This document shows, in pieces, positions 7,000-14,898 of a stretch of 15,212 bases of DNA. The stretch covers positions 1 to 15,212 of the forward strand of contig JBAWVO010000157.1 in assembly GCA_037147235.1 (NCBI GenBank). Direction: 5' to 3'. Under the pieces are notes generated by a model, which was not told the origin of the DNA, ran no database searches, and saw only the letters and a list, made by a program, of their open reading frames with translations. Position numbers and translations under genes: made by a program. Source of the stretch: JANXQG01 sp037147235. GTDB taxonomy: Bacteria; Planctomycetota; Planctomycetia; Pirellulales; Thermoguttaceae. Each line of letters begins with the position of its first letter. The first letter of the stretch is position 1.

Positions 7000-8172
7000 C
7001 TACCCTGCCTTGGTTACAACATCTATTGCCTTGGCGCGATCAACCTCAGCGTAAACTTGCGTCACGTCCGCTGTTCGGTGGCCCAGGATGATCTGAGCAA
7101 CGTCGAGGCCGAACTCCCGCCGCATACGGGTCGCACAGTTATGCCGAAGTTGATGAGGGTGCCAACAGGGTACTTTGGCAAGAGCGATGCCGTACTTGAT
7201 CGCCCGGCGATAGCTAAAAACATCGTAGGCGTCTCGCTTTGCCCGTGTCGATTTCGCCTTGGGCTTGCGTTTCGCCTGGGACGGCGTCATCGGCGTCTTG
7301 CGATTCTGCCGCCTTACAGCATTGCGTTCGGCCTCGGCTTCCTTCGCGCTGAAACAAAATGCCTCCGGTGCCCGCAGGAGCCACGGCGACAGGATCTCCT
7401 GTGCCTTCGGTCCCAGGTAGACGTGCCGTTCGTGGCCCCGATAGGCAGTCTTGTGATCGACGGGAGTATAGACCCAGACCTTGCTCGAACGATCAACGTC
7501 GCACGGCCGCATGATGACCACCTCACCTGGTCGCATTCCGGTTAGGCGTTGAAGTTCGATCATCGCGGCCACCTGCCGCGATACCTTCGGTAGAACCGCA
7601 TCAACGTGTTCGTCCGGCACAGGGCGAACGGGCTCGGATTCCGGTGCTGTTGTGCGTCCCCGCTTTAGTGGGGCGACAGCCTGGAGTGCGTGCAGAATAC
7701 TGGATGGTACGAGTTCGTTTTCGACCCCCCACTTGAAGATTCGGCGGATGCGGTTGACCCGCATGTTGATGTGCTTGCGAGTCAACTCGGCGTCAACCCA
7801 TCGCTGCCGGACAGCTTTGAGTGCGAGGGGGCCGAACTCGATGACCGGGGTCCGCGAATAGTACTCCAACAGGGGGTTTGATGCGTGCTTCATGCACACA
7901 TATTCCTTGCCCGGCCGACCGTCATCAAGGTAGTAGCCTTTGGCAAAATCGAGGTATGCCTTCAGCAGTTCGCAAATGCGGAAATCTGCCTTCTGGCTGT
8001 CCGGTGTAAGACGGCGCCCGTTGGCAAGCCACTCACCGATCAGCCGCTCGTACTCGCAGCGGCTGATCTTGGTGTTCCACTTGCCAAGGTAATGATCTTT
8101 GCCGTCGATCGTGACGACGGCCTGCCCGGAGGGGCGATGGTGGCGATACGAAGGGACTCTCTGCTTGGACAT
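7000..8172 (-). CDS. Tyrosine recombinase, integrase of the element
   Basis: This is a 390-residue site-specific recombinase. The catalytic set is complete: Arg214 (TGMRPGEV), Lys241 (DHKTAYRG), His340 and Arg343 (HPHQLRHNCAT), His365 (ILGHRTAD) and the nucleophile Tyr374 (VTQVYAEVD). The N-terminal ~60 residues carry the arm-type region (KDHYLGKWNT), and ~65-165 the core-binding SAM-like domain. A basic insert (~285-315, KRKPKAKSTRAKR) lies between the two catalytic boxes. The ATG at 8172 has AAAGGAG seven bases upstream. It starts 117 bases from the 3' end of a tRNA-Arg gene and reads away from it, the usual arrangement for an integrase that targets a tRNA. It should carry out integration and, with a helper, excision. 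Confidence 0.95.
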   Translation of the reverse strand: MSKQRVPSYRHHRPSGQAVVTIDGKDHYLGKWNTKISRCEYERLIGEWLANGRRLTPDSQKADFRICELLKAYLDFAKGYYLDDGRPGKEYVCMKHASNPLLEYYSRTPVIEFGPLALKAVRQRWVDAELTRKHINMRVNRIRRIFKWGVENELVPSSILHALQAVAPLKRGRTTAPESEPVRPVPDEHVDAVLPKVSRQVAAMIELQRLTGMRPGEVVIMRPCDVDRSSKVWVYTPVDHKTAYRGHERHVYLGPKAQEILSPWLLRAPEAFCFSAKEAEAERNAVRRQNRKTPMTPSQAKRKPKAKSTRAKRDAYDVFSYRRAIKYGIALAKVPCWHPHQLRHNCATRMRREFGLDVAQIILGHRTADVTQVYAEVDRAKAIDVVTKAG

Positions 8173-8192
8173 GTACAGCTCCTTTCAACTGG

Positions 8193-8212
8193 AATCCGGT
8201 AACTACCGGATT
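8193..8212. promoter_or_regulatory. Inverted repeat upstream of the integrase gene
   Basis: AATCCGGTA (8193-8201) and its perfect inverse (8204-8212) are separated by two bases. The pair lies 21 bases before the integrase start, between it and the tRNA. It may be an operator for integrase control or an arm site for the integrase or excisionase. Weaker complementarity continues outwards (CTGGAA near 8189 and TTCCAG near 8216). Confidence 0.45.
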
Positions 8213-8289
8213 TCCTTCCAGCTTTCGAGCCGCACTGCCCAACGCAGGCAGGTATCTTAACTCCAAGATTCGGCAACACTTACGTTCAG

Positions 8290-8363
<74 letters not shown>

Positions 8364-8773
8364 AAAAGCCTGTATTTTACGGTATATTATGCATTTCCTT
8401 GGACTCGTCATTAAAGCCGCTTGACACCTAGTAGACTCTCGAGTGTGAATTTAACCTCACCACGCCTACACCTTTTGCATGAAAGGTGACCTCATTGGCT
8501 AATTCTACCACAAACAGTGTGAGTTCCAAGCCATCAAAACCAAAAAACCGCCCTGATTTCCCCCTCTCCCCTGACGTCAAATCAATCAGCCCCGGAAAAT
8601 CACTGCGATAGCGGGTGCGATAATCGGCAATAGCTTGCCGGTTCGGAGATAAACGTGAAGCCGAAGAGGGACTTATGACAATAGCCCAGCGATTTATCGC
8701 TGGGTTGGAAAGGCGAGCGAAACCGAAAGAGGGACGACTGAAAAAGGCGACCGCGGCGAGATTCAGCCGTCCC
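8364..8773. other. 410-bp gap between tRNA-Arg and nfeD
   Basis: I see no convincing gene here. The right part holds a stem-loop repeat (8685-8704) and the nfeD terminator (8730-8774). The left part next to the tRNA is AT-rich and probably carries the tRNA promoter. A plus-strand frame beginning at 8675 is mostly antisense to nfeD. Confidence 0.5.
8685..8704. repeat. Planctomycete-type stem-loop repeat
   Basis: CCCAGCGA and TCGCTGGG form an 8-bp perfect stem with a TTTA loop. The surrounding sequence (ATAGCCCAGCGATTTATCGC) is one I recall as repeated in many planctomycete intergenic regions. A single copy is visible here. Confidence 0.5.
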
Positions 8774-8774
8774 T
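8730..8774 (-). terminator. Hairpin terminator of nfeD
   Basis: Directly at the nfeD stop, 8774-8762 and 8742-8730 form a 13-bp stem on the minus strand (one G-U pair) around a 19-base loop. A short T-rich run (CTTTCGGTTTC) follows. The complementarity is better as minus-strand RNA than as plus-strand RNA, which fits termination of nfeD. Confidence 0.55.
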
Positions 8775-10261
8775 TACAGCAACTCCTCGACGGCTTCGAC
8801 CAGCACCTGGTTGCCGGTCACGCGGACCACGCGTATCGGCGTGCCTCGATCGAAAAAATCGCCGCAGGCAAGCACGTCGATCGTTTGCTCACCGAAGCGG
8901 CCTTTGCCCCCGGGGCGCAACGGCGTGTGGGCAATGCCCAAGTCGCCGACCCCGGGTCCAGTAGCACCCGTCGTGACCGAAAGTCTCTCCGTTGCCGATT
9001 CTCCAGTGGGCGGGGCGAGCATCAATCGGTTCAGCAGCGGCAGCGAATCCATCCGCCGCGTGAGTACAACTGCCGCAGCGACGAAGACACCGCACGAAAT
9101 CACGATCATGGCCATCGTACCGGCCAAGGTGTACAACTCGCGAGGCGTTTCCGGAATCAGGAATCCCTGGCTGATCATCACCAGGCTTAGTAGGATCAGG
9201 GCTGCACCGATCAACCCGGGCACCATCGTTCCCGGCAAGAGGAATATCTCCACCGCGATGCAGGCAACGCCCAGGATGAAGAGTAAGACCTCCAGCCAGC
9301 CCGCCGTGCCGCCGAGAAAGTGGCTCCAGAACAAAAGCAGGAAACATGCCCCAGCAACCAGCCCACCGATGCCATGGCCTGGAGACATGGCTTCCAGGTA
9401 CAGTCCGGTCAGGCCGACGATCAAGAGCAGGCCGGTGATCAGCCACCCGTTGAGAAACTCCACGGCGATATCGACGCCGGTAGGCTCGATGACGTGCAAC
9501 TCACTGAGGCTGTATCGCTTGGCCAGTTCGTCGCGGTTGCCGATGAGCGCGTCCGCCAATCCAACTTCGGCCGCTTCCCGACCCGTTAAAGCCAGGAATC
9601 GATCGTTGCCGGAGGCGGGAACCGCTCCCAGGTTCTTCCACTCGTCCGGCTTTGCCTTGAGGTCCCGCTCGGAAATATAGGTCTCCAGGCCCGTCTTCAG
9701 ATTGCGAACATGATAAACCTTGAGATCCTTGTCGGACATGGCTTCAGCCAATGCCGGCGGACGACGCTTCGCTTCGGCCAGGCTACGCAAGGCCGGGGCG
9801 AGATAGCTGATCATCTTCTGGGGGGCCAGTTGGAAGAGCGAATCCTTGCCCATGACAATTGCCCCGGCGTCGCCAATTCGGGCGTGGGGGGCCATGAGAA
9901 TCTCGTCACAACCCAGCGAGGCAATCGCCGCCCCGCTGATTGCCTCGCGAGGAATGTAGGCCACCGTGTGCGCCCAGTCCAATTTCTGCAAGTACTCGGC
10001 AATCGCCAGGCTTTCATTCAGCCTCCCGCCCGGGCTGTCGATTTCCAGGATTACCAAGTCGGCACCCTGTTGCTTGGCAGCGTCCAGCTTGCGGTAAAGA
10101 TACGTTTCCAGTCCTGGAAGAATCTCTCCCTGAAAGCGGATGATGACTCCACGATTGTACTTTACAGGCTCCTTGGCAACGGGCTCCTTGGCAGACCCCA
10201 CGGGAGTGGCCAACAGGAGCACGCCAACCGCAACAGAAGAAAAGAGCCGCAGATTGTGCAT
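8774..10261 (-). CDS. nfeD: NfeD-family membrane serine protease (ClpP-like + membrane + OB domains)
   Basis: This is a 495-residue protein with the full long-NfeD layout. Residues 1-23 form a signal peptide (LFSSVAVGVLLLATPVGSAK). Residues ~35-240 are a ClpP/SppA-like domain with DSPGGR (75-80), EAISGAAIAS (Ser109 in the nucleophile position) and TGREAAEVGLAD (226-237). About four to five membrane segments lie between 273 and 400. A soluble OB-fold domain (about 428-492) ends the protein. Family members are linked to membrane-protein quality control and often partner with stomatin/SPFH proteins; none is visible here. I chose the ATG at 10261 because AAAGG precedes it and the signal peptide follows at once; the frame runs back to 10411 only by reading through a palindromic repeat. 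Confidence 0.9.
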   Translation of the reverse strand: MHNLRLFSSVAVGVLLLATPVGSAKEPVAKEPVKYNRGVIIRFQGEILPGLETYLYRKLDAAKQQGADLVILEIDSPGGRLNESLAIAEYLQKLDWAHTVAYIPREAISGAAIASLGCDEILMAPHARIGDAGAIVMGKDSLFQLAPQKMISYLAPALRSLAEAKRRPPALAEAMSDKDLKVYHVRNLKTGLETYISERDLKAKPDEWKNLGAVPASGNDRFLALTGREAAEVGLADALIGNRDELAKRYSLSELHVIEPTGVDIAVEFLNGWLITGLLLIVGLTGLYLEAMSPGHGIGGLVAGACFLLLFWSHFLGGTAGWLEVLLFILGVACIAVEIFLLPGTMVPGLIGAALILLSLVMISQGFLIPETPRELYTLAGTMAMIVISCGVFVAAAVVLTRRMDSLPLLNRLMLAPPTGESATERLSVTTGATGPGVGDLGIAHTPLRPGGKGRFGEQTIDVLACGDFFDRGTPIRVVRVTGNQVLVEAVEELL

Positions 10262-10295
10262 GAATTTACCTTTAGCCGTCCATTCCGTGAAACTG

Positions 10296-10409
10296 GTGTG
10301 GCAAGATTCTCTGGCAGACGGACGCCACCGTGGCACGGGCATCTTGCCCGTGTCGAATTCCACGGGCTGGAAGCCCGTGCCACGCGCTTGCAAGAAAAAC
10401 TTGCCACAC
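10296..10409. repeat. Composite palindromic repeat between nfeD and the methyltransferase gene
   Basis: The core (10329-10384) is bounded by perfect 12-bp inverted arms, CGTGGCACGGGC and its inverse. It contains two small hairpins of its own, each CACGGGC-5 bases-GCCCGTG (10334-10352 and 10361-10379). Outside it, GTGTGGCAAG (10296-10305) recurs inverted at 10400-10409. I recall similar doublets as REP-like repeats of planctomycetes and related phyla. Confidence 0.7.
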
Positions 10410-10489
10410 ACCGTGAAACCGGTGCCGTGTGATTTTAGCGGATTTGCTGTAAAATGGGAATGGATTCCGTTTTACAAACCAGATCCTCC

Positions 10490-11377
10490 ATGTTTGACTC
10501 AACCCAGTATCAACTTTTGGACTTCGGCGACGGACGGCGGTTGGAGCGTTTTGGGCCGGTAGTGCTCGATCGGCCATGTCCCACCGCCGATTCATTCCGA
10601 CCGGCTACTTCAGAGCTTTGGTCCTCGGCCGACGGACGGTTTGAACGGTCTGAAGCCGAACGGGGCCAGTGGTCTCTGCGCGGCAATTTGCCCCAGCATT
10701 GGGCAATCGCCCATGGTCGCATAACCTTGGCGTTAAAGCGGACCGACTTCGGCCACGTAGGAATATTTCCTGAGCAGGCCGAGAACTGGGACTGGATTGC
10801 GGAGCAAGTCGGGCACTGTCTGTCCGATGCGGTGAGTGCCATGAAGATTCTCAACTTGTTCGCCTACACGGGCGGCAGCACGCTCGCTGCCGCGGCAGTC
10901 GGTGCCGCGGTGACGCACGTCGATGCGGCGCAAAACATCGTTGCCTGGGCGAGACACAACGCCGAACTCTCCAGCCTGGGTAAATCGCCCATTCGCTGGA
11001 TCGTTGAAGACGCCGTGAAATTCGTGAAACGCGAGATCCGCCGTGGTAACCACTATGATGCCGTGATTCTTGATCCGCCCAGTTACGGGCACGGCACGCA
11101 TGGCGAAGTGTGGCGACTCGCCGAAGACTTGCCGCGTTTGCTGGCCTTGTGTGCCGAATTGACGACGCCTCGGCCGCGATTCGTACTGCTGACCTGCCAC
11201 ACTCCAGGCTTTACGCCTGCCCGATTGCGAGAATTACTTGCCGCTGCTTTCGGATCGTCGCCAAGCGCGCAAATTGAAGCTGCGCCTCTGGTACTCGTTG
11301 CGTCCACGGGGCATGCCTTGCCTAGCGGTGTTGTGGCACGATGGACGGATGAGCCAAGTTCGGCACGGGTCTCCTGA
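10490..11377 (+). CDS. Class I SAM-dependent methyltransferase, COG1092/RlmI-RlmK-like
   Basis: This is a 295-residue protein. The SAM-binding motif I is ILNLFAYTGGSTLAAAA (120-136), followed by the acidic strand end VTHVDA (Asp145) and ARHNAELS. The catalytic motif IV is VILDPPSYG (192-200). This set and spacing are those of the COG1092 methyltransferases that make 5-methylcytosine or 2-methylguanine in 23S rRNA. The usual N-terminal PUA domain is absent; instead the protein opens with YQLLDFGDGRRLERFGP, a form I associate with planctomycete and cyanobacterial members. The exact substrate cannot be read. I chose the ATG at 10490 because the conserved text starts there; ATGs at 10454 and 10460 are in frame, and none has a good ribosome site. 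The last residues and the stop are encoded by a direct repeat. Confidence 0.85.
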   Translation: MFDSTQYQLLDFGDGRRLERFGPVVLDRPCPTADSFRPATSELWSSADGRFERSEAERGQWSLRGNLPQHWAIAHGRITLALKRTDFGHVGIFPEQAENWDWIAEQVGHCLSDAVSAMKILNLFAYTGGSTLAAAAVGAAVTHVDAAQNIVAWARHNAELSSLGKSPIRWIVEDAVKFVKREIRRGNHYDAVILDPPSYGHGTHGEVWRLAEDLPRLLALCAELTTPRPRFVLLTCHTPGFTPARLRELLAAAFGSSPSAQIEAAPLVLVASTGHALPSGVVARWTDEPSSARVS

Positions 11378-11411
11378 CCCCGACCTGTTCGGCACGGGTC
11401 TCCCGACCCCG
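11359..11411. repeat. 24-bp direct repeat, two copies, 29-bp period
   Basis: Copies at 11359-11382 and 11388-11411 differ at one base. Each holds CGGCACGGGTCTCC and GACCCCG, with internal GGGTC/GACCC complementarity giving a small stem. The first copy contains the methyltransferase stop codon (11375-11377). Similar units are common in planctomycete intergenic DNA as I recall. Confidence 0.65.
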
Positions 11412-11626
11412 CCGCAACAAGTTATTTCCAGAAAATCGACCAACTTCAGTCAAGATGGCATGTTTACGTAAACTGTGTGGTTCGCGGTCAAAAAACACCA
11501 TTGCATTGAGAAGACAAATCTGGTAGGACTGAATTCGATAGGGTTTTGTCTTACGCGCCGCGGGGCTTTTTCCGTGTGCGGCGAGGAGTGGTCGTTGAGT
11601 CAAATCGATAAGGATCGTCGTACGAA

Positions 11627-14122
11627 ATGTTTGCAAAGTTCGCACGCTTCATCTCGCGGTACTGGATCGCGGTATTAGTCGCCTGGGTCATAATTCCTGT
11701 CGTACTGCATTGCGTTGCGCCTCGATGGGACGAAATTACGCACGACGGCGATTTTGCCTATCTTCCGTCAAGGCTGAGTAGCGTGCGCGGCACGGAACTG
11801 CTGGAAAAGGCATTTCCGGAGATGACGGCCAAGAGTACCGTCGTGCTGGTAGCCGCCCGGCCGGATAGCGAACTTACCGACGAAGATAAAGCCGTCGCTC
11901 TGCGCTTGGCGGATATGTTCACACCGAAGCCCGACGAGAAGACGCCGGTCTCCTTGGTGATGACCCACGAGGACAAATTTGTTGGCAGTAAGCTCAGAAG
12001 CCCCGACGGCCAATCGGTACTCGTTTTATTGCAGTTGAACAACGAGTTCATGGCCGTCGAAAACATGAAGTTCATCAATGAGGTCTACCGTAAGGTGCGG
12101 GAGATCCAGAAGGAGCCGGGCTTTCCCAGCGGTCTACAATTGGGGGTGACCGGTTCGGCGCCCGTCGGTTCCGATATGCTCTGGTCGATGAAAGAGAGTA
12201 TTGACAATACCGAGTTGACGACGATTCTGCTCGTGACGACAATCTTGCTGATTGTTTATCGCTCTCCGGGGCTTGTGCTGGTGCCGCTGGTATCGATTGG
12301 CGTTTCCTTTTTTGCGTCGCTCAACCTCATTGCCCTAGTGGCTCAATGGGCTGACCGGCACCCGGAATTTCTCAGCACGATCGGTCGCTGGATGGGCCGG
12401 CAGCAATTCGATTTTCAGGTTTTCACTACGACCCACATCTTCATTGTGGTCGTTCTTTTCGGTGCGGCGACCGATTATTGCCTCTTCCTGATTGCCCGTT
12501 ACCGCGAGGAACTCGAGCGCGGCCTGGATCCGCAGGCCGCGTTGGAACAAGCCTTGGGGCAGACCGGGCCTGCCCTGACCGCCAGCGCAATGACGACGAT
12601 CCTCGGGTTGGGCGCGATGATCTTTGCGGACTTCGGTAAATACCGTTCCGGTGGTCCCACGATTGCCATATCGCTGATCGTTGCGCTCTTGGCCAGCATG
12701 ACCGTGGCCCCGGCCATGCTGCGAGCCTTTGGCCGCGCGGTCTTTTGGCCCTTTGGCGTCGGTGACAAGACTGCGGTCAAGACCGATGTGCATTCCAGTT
12801 CTGCCGCGATGGCTTCGCACAGCCTGATGGGGCGTTTCTGGAACCGGGTCGCCAACGTGGTTGTTTCCCATCCGGGGCTGATCCTGGTCGGAAGTTTCCT
12901 TGTGCTAGCGGTTCCGGCATGGCATGGTTTCAACGTGCCGATCACCTACGACATGCTTGCCGAGCTTAATCCAAAGCGAGAGAGCGTGCAGGGAACGCGG
13001 CTCCTGGAGAAACATTTCCTTATCGGCAAAACGGGTCCCATCACGGTCCTCGCCTATCATCGCGGCGGCAACTTCGACACCACGGAACAGTACGTGAAGA
13101 TCCGCGACCTGACCACCGAGTTGACGAAGTTCAATTACGTCGATAGTGATGGCAAAAAGACCGAGCCGATTCGCGAAGTCAGCAGCCTGACCAATCCTCT
13201 GGGCGAACCTTTGACCAAAAAGAAACTAAATCTCTGGCGAGACAAGGGACTCAGCGCACGGGAGATATTTGAGCGCAAGGCGACCCTCGAGAAGAGTCGT
13301 AAATATTATCTCTCCGGCGGCGAGTATGCGGGCGAAGTCGCGCGATTCGATCTGGTATGCGATTATGATCCCTTCTCGCAGGAAAGTATGCGGCTTTTGG
13401 GAAAAATCGATGACTGGTTGAAGGAGAAAAAGAACCAGCCCAATTCCGGATGGCACGACGTGGAGTTCGATTTCGTCGGCGTCACCGCTGGCATCCGCGA
13501 CCTGGATGCCGTCAACCAGAGCGATACTCAGTGGGTCGGCGTCTATGTGGCTCTGGCCGTGTTGATCGTGTTGATCTTTCTCCTTCGCCGCCCGCTCCTT
13601 TCGCTCTATCTCATCTTCACGGTCGTCTTCGGCTATCTGGTGAGCCTGGGCCTGACCCATCTCTTCTTCGGCTGGTTTTACGGAAACACCTACCAGGGAT
13701 TGGACTGGAAGCTGAAAATCTTCCTCTTTGTGATCCTGGTCGCCGTGGGCGAGGACTACAACATTTATCTCGTCACACGGGTGGTCGAGGAGCAGCGCAG
13801 ACGCGGCCTGCTGGAGGGACTCCGCGAAGCCATCGTTCGCACCGGCGGCATCATCACCAGTTGCGGCGTAATCATGGCCGGCACCTTCGGCTCGATGGCC
13901 ACGGGCACGCTCCGCAGCATGATCGAGTTGGGCTTTGCCATGTCGCTAGGCGTGCTGCTGGACACCTTCATCATCCGCACGGTCCTCGTCCCGGCCTTTT
14001 TGGCACTGCTGGCCCGCTGGGGAGTCCGTTCGGCTGCGGAAGCCCAGGGGGATGTCGCCTCGCCGCATTTCGACTCGGTGGGCGGAGAGTTGGTGCATGC
14101 TAATTCGTTATCTGGTGAATAA
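11627..14122 (+). CDS. MMPL/RND-family transporter
   Basis: This is an 831-residue inner-membrane protein with the twofold MMPL/RND plan. One helix at ~13-32 is followed by a periplasmic loop (~33-195), a five-helix bundle (~198-368), a helix at ~415-433, a second loop (~435-635) and a second bundle (~638-796). The repeated acidic motif lies in the fourth helix of each half: GAATDYCLFLIARYREE (279-295) and VGEDYNIYLVTRVVEE (707-722), matching the GxxxDY/GxDY signature of proton-driven MMPL proteins. These proteins export lipids or other hydrophobic compounds; the length and loop sizes fit MmpL/HpnN-like members, but the substrate is unknown. The ATG at 11627 has only a weak AAGGAT upstream. 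No membrane-fusion or outer-membrane partner is present in the window. Confidence 0.92.
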   Translation: MFAKFARFISRYWIAVLVAWVIIPVVLHCVAPRWDEITHDGDFAYLPSRLSSVRGTELLEKAFPEMTAKSTVVLVAARPDSELTDEDKAVALRLADMFTPKPDEKTPVSLVMTHEDKFVGSKLRSPDGQSVLVLLQLNNEFMAVENMKFINEVYRKVREIQKEPGFPSGLQLGVTGSAPVGSDMLWSMKESIDNTELTTILLVTTILLIVYRSPGLVLVPLVSIGVSFFASLNLIALVAQWADRHPEFLSTIGRWMGRQQFDFQVFTTTHIFIVVVLFGAATDYCLFLIARYREELERGLDPQAALEQALGQTGPALTASAMTTILGLGAMIFADFGKYRSGGPTIAISLIVALLASMTVAPAMLRAFGRAVFWPFGVGDKTAVKTDVHSSSAAMASHSLMGRFWNRVANVVVSHPGLILVGSFLVLAVPAWHGFNVPITYDMLAELNPKRESVQGTRLLEKHFLIGKTGPITVLAYHRGGNFDTTEQYVKIRDLTTELTKFNYVDSDGKKTEPIREVSSLTNPLGEPLTKKKLNLWRDKGLSAREIFERKATLEKSRKYYLSGGEYAGEVARFDLVCDYDPFSQESMRLLGKIDDWLKEKKNQPNSGWHDVEFDFVGVTAGIRDLDAVNQSDTQWVGVYVALAVLIVLIFLLRRPLLSLYLIFTVVFGYLVSLGLTHLFFGWFYGNTYQGLDWKLKIFLFVILVAVGEDYNIYLVTRVVEEQRRRGLLEGLREAIVRTGGIITSCGVIMAGTFGSMATGTLRSMIELGFAMSLGVLLDTFIIRTVLVPAFLALLARWGVRSAAEAQGDVASPHFDSVGGELVHANSLSGE

Positions 14123-14170
14123 ATTGCACGCTGGGCCGGCCGCCGCCTTGGGGCGACGCCGGAGCACCCG

Positions 14171-14302
14171 TCAGATACTCCTTGATATACCGCTAATCAT
14201 TTTGCGGAACCGATCGCCGAGCCGAGGCGAAACCGCGTCGTAATAGGCGATGCCATCGCTCAAATCGGACGCCACCGCGGGGTGGGATCGCAGCAGATTA
14301 GC
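14171..14302 (-). pseudogene. RelE/ParE-like toxin fragment
   Basis: A 43-residue open stretch between two stops, with no good start codon, reads HPAVASDLSDGIAYYDAVSP followed by RLGDRFRKMI. This follows the N-terminal pattern of the ParE/RelE toxin superfamily (fhP.a..Dl..a..YYe..sp.LG.rF). The frame ends at a TGA at 14173-14171, before the strands that carry the active-site residues, so it is truncated. No antitoxin gene is visible. The fragment abuts the group II intron remnant. Confidence 0.5.
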
Positions 14303-14640
14303 CTATCACGATCAGCCTTAAGAGCTTCTCGTACGGCAAGCAGGCTGATCCGATGCCACGCTTTCCGCGGCACTGTGTCCGCAGCGAGTAAGGCTTGCCT
14401 GTCGGTTTCCCTTGGTCGATCCCCTTCCCTCCACGGACTCCGCTACCGCCATCAGGCCGGCTTTGTTCGCCCGCTTCTCGGGTACTATGGGACCATCCGA
14501 CTCCCTGGAAACGTGCATGTCCGGCGTACGGCTTTTCTATGCGGCTCTTTCATCCGTTACTCCTTGCCGGTTTTGACCGGCGCACCCCGCCCCATTTTCT
14601 TTCCCCCCTGCGGCCAACGCCCCGATTGAGGACGTGATAT
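14290..14640 (-). mobile_element. Group II intron remnant (5' RNA portion plus start of the RT ORF)
   Basis: Read on the minus strand, the segment resembles the region of bacterial group II introns just before the intron-encoded ORF. It has AAGAGCCGCATAG, a perfect 6-bp stem with CAAA loop (GCCGGT/ACCGGC, 14566-14581) and GAGTCGGATGGTCCCATAG (about 14475-14500), leading into the RT frame. The reverse-transcriptase core and domains V-VI are missing, so it is not active. The ends are approximate. Confidence 0.5.
14318..14518 (-). pseudogene. N-terminal fragment of a group II intron reverse transcriptase/maturase
   Basis: A 66-residue frame reads RESDGPIVPEKRANKAG near its start and AESVEGRGSTKGNRQ in the middle. 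This matches the N-terminal lead I recall in many group II intron proteins, where it precedes the FTALLHHV segment and the RT domain. Here a stop follows shortly after and no RT motifs (such as YADD) occur. It is therefore a truncated remnant. Confidence 0.5.
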
Positions 14641-14898
14641 ATGTGTGTGTCCCTCGACAGAGTTATTGATTCACCGGTCCTTACAACCACTTTTTTGCCT
14701 GCCCTGAAAAAATTCAATCCTCATTCAGCCGATCGCCGGCAGCGGAAGGATGCCTTGCTGCCGCAGATTACCAAGCTCGCGAGCGAGGGTCATGGTTCCC
14801 GAGAGATCGGCGAGAAGGTCGGGGTCAGCAAGACAACCGTCAGCAGCAACAACTTTTTGAGCTGTTGCAACAAAAAGGCTACTCATGCCGCGTCTTGA
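14641..14898 (+). pseudogene. Truncated helix-turn-helix protein
   Basis: An 85-residue ORF contains a clear helix-turn-helix at ~32-68: DRRQRKDALLPQITKLASEG, then HGSREIGEKVGVSKTTVS. This is like resolvase/transposase-type HTH domains and short planctomycete HTH proteins that continue with a tryptophan after the recognition helix. Here the frame passes directly into low-complexity SNNFLSCCNKKATHAAS, which looks unrelated. Codons in the HTH part are GC-rich at the third position, whereas those after residue 69 are not. It is probably a gene broken after the recognition helix; a real small protein is possible. Confidence 0.4.

Larger units (their letters stand above)
14123..14640. other. Decayed region downstream of the transporter gene
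   Basis: This stretch of about 520 bases has no intact gene. Just after the transporter stop an imperfect GC-rich hairpin (about 14141-14163) may serve as its terminator, although no T tract follows. The rest holds, on the minus strand, a toxin-like fragment and the 5' portion of a group II intron, each entered separately. Confidence 0.5.

Noticed and set aside
8675..9680. Long plus-strand frames over nfeD (171 and 289 residues)
   Set aside because: The minus frame encodes a complete NfeD with signal peptide, protease-like, membrane and OB parts.
10262..10411. N-terminal extension of the nfeD frame
   Set aside because: It reads through the palindromic repeat and would place 50 residues before a clear signal peptide.
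9710..10432. 240-residue plus-strand frame
   Set aside because: It is antisense to nfeD and to the palindromic repeat, with no recognisable domain.
11551..11583. CGCCGC/GCGGCG inverted pair before the MMPL gene
   Set aside because: It is only six base pairs with a long loop and no supporting signal, so chance is likely.
12335..12945. Minus-strand frames of 148 and 178 residues
   Set aside because: They are antisense to the MMPL gene, which has intact family motifs there.
13450..14103. 217-residue plus-strand frame
   Set aside because: It is a frame-shifted shadow of the MMPL C-terminal half, rich in Arg, Gly and His as such shadows are.
14282..14637. Plus-strand frames of 115 and 80 residues
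   Set aside because: They lie antisense to the group II intron remnant. Similar frames are often annotated as hypothetical proteins but have no domain.
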